Below, piece after piece: positions 63,764 through 64,000 of a stretch of DNA of 64,000 nucleotides. Origin of the DNA: Streptomyces sp. BHT-5-2. GTDB lineage: Bacteria > Actinomycetota > Actinomycetes > Streptomycetales > Streptomycetaceae. The stretch is taken from the NCBI RefSeq assembly GCF_019774615.1, contig NZ_CP081496.1, forward strand, positions 3,720,001 through 3,784,000. The letters run 5' to 3'. Made by a program: the position numbers and the translations under genes. The notes beneath the pieces are model-generated. The model saw nothing but the letters and a program-made list of their open reading frames with translations, searched no databases and had not been told where the DNA came from. Every line of letters begins with the position of its first letter. The first letter of the stretch is position 1.

Positions 63764-63764
63764 C

Positions 63765-64000
63765 CTGGGCATCCTCTCGCTGTCCGGCTACCTCGGCCCG
63801 CAAGACACCGTCCGCTTCGCAGGTGCCATCTCCTGGGTGCTGGCACGCGGGGCCGGCCCGGTGGTCCTGGACGTGACCGCGCTTGAGGGGTGGACGGTGG
63901 CCGGCCAGGCCGCGATTGCCGAGGCCGCCCGGCAACTGGCCGCACACGGCAGGCCGTTGGAACTCGCCGCGATTCCCGCGGACGGCTCCCTCGTCCCCGA
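63765..64000 (+). CDS. STAS-domain (anti-anti-sigma-like) protein, cut by the window edge
   Basis: The frame reads LGILSLSGYLGPQDTVRFAG, AISWVLARGAGPVVLDVTAL then EGWTVAGQAAIAEAARQLAA and continues to the end of the window. This is the STAS fold of RsbV/SpoIIAA-like anti-anti-sigma factors, here with W replacing the usual phosphorylatable Ser/Thr region (family D-x-x-x-V-x-x-I-D-S-S-G; here L-E-G-W). The start codon is unclear: ATG/GTG are in other frames, and reading may begin at CTG 63765 or follow a slip. It would regulate the ATP-binding protein encoded before it. Confidence 0.6.
   Translation, partial: MGILSLSGYLGPQDTVRFAGAISWVLARGAGPVVLDVTALEGWTVAGQAAIAEAARQLAAHGRPLELAAIPADGSLVP

Noticed and set aside
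1..64000. CRISPR arrays, tRNA or rRNA genes
   Set aside because: No spaced identical repeats of CRISPR size, no cloverleaf with conserved GTTCRANNC, and no rRNA-like tracts were seen when reading both strands.

Overview
The window reads as chromosomal DNA of a Streptomyces-like actinomycete. GC content is very high, GTG starts and ATGA or GTGA gene overlaps are frequent, and the gene content is typical of streptomycetes: an IdeR/DmdR1-type iron box, the kdp set, many TetR/MarR/ArsR regulators, and scattered IS5, IS110, IS630, IS1380 and IS701 remnants. I see no rRNA, tRNA or CRISPR array.

Layout. 1-1.5 kb: decayed Tn7-like transposon genes (TniQ piece, nonsense-interrupted TnsA). 1.6-5.3 kb: PPOX flavoprotein, secreted esterase, and a TetR/membrane-protein pair with a near-perfect operator. 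5.4-9.6 kb: a seven-gene, translationally coupled Mrp-type cation/proton antiporter operon in the archaeal/Mbh-like order E-F-G-A'-(A''+B)-C-D. 10.3-14.3 kb: UdgX with an overlapping hemerythrin gene, a secreted YVTN beta-propeller and a second hemerythrin. 14.6-16.3 kb: a chitin-binding-like remnant and a plasmid-type partition cassette (hypothetical-parA-parB-like). 16.3-20.1 kb: ferric-iron ABC importer under an iron box. 20.4-24 kb: ricin-type lectin and sigma factor among ABC and transposase fragments. 24.4-27.3 kb: cytochrome P450 and MFS exporter with a hairpin leader. 27.4-35.5 kb: the complete kdp locus (27-aa peptide, kdpF, A, B, C, E, D). 36-40 kb: KimA-like APC permease and CPA1 Na+/H+ antiporter. 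40.3-44.2 kb: nucleotidyltransferase, small membrane proteins and a WXG-like gene cut by IS5. 44.4-47.6 kb: MFS exporter, TetR and SDR. 47.8-55.6 kb: membrane protein, M20 amidohydrolase and a dense zone of broken genes and insertion sequences, including one intact IS110 recombinase. 55.6-60.7 kb: frameshifted FAD monooxygenase, VC0807-like protein, MarR with a 29-bp operator, a glycosyltransferase and YjdM. 60.8-64 kb: ArsR-SulP-flavoprotein-HATPase-STAS operon running off the end.

The functional theme of the central 30 kb is monovalent-cation and pH homeostasis: Mrp antiporter, Kdp K+ pump with its own sensor pair, KimA-like permease, CPA1 antiporter and a relic ArsB/NhaD carrier. These modules are separated by accessory DNA in which many genes are truncated, frameshifted or nonsense-interrupted. 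Three remnants carry TGA exactly where the family has a conserved Trp.
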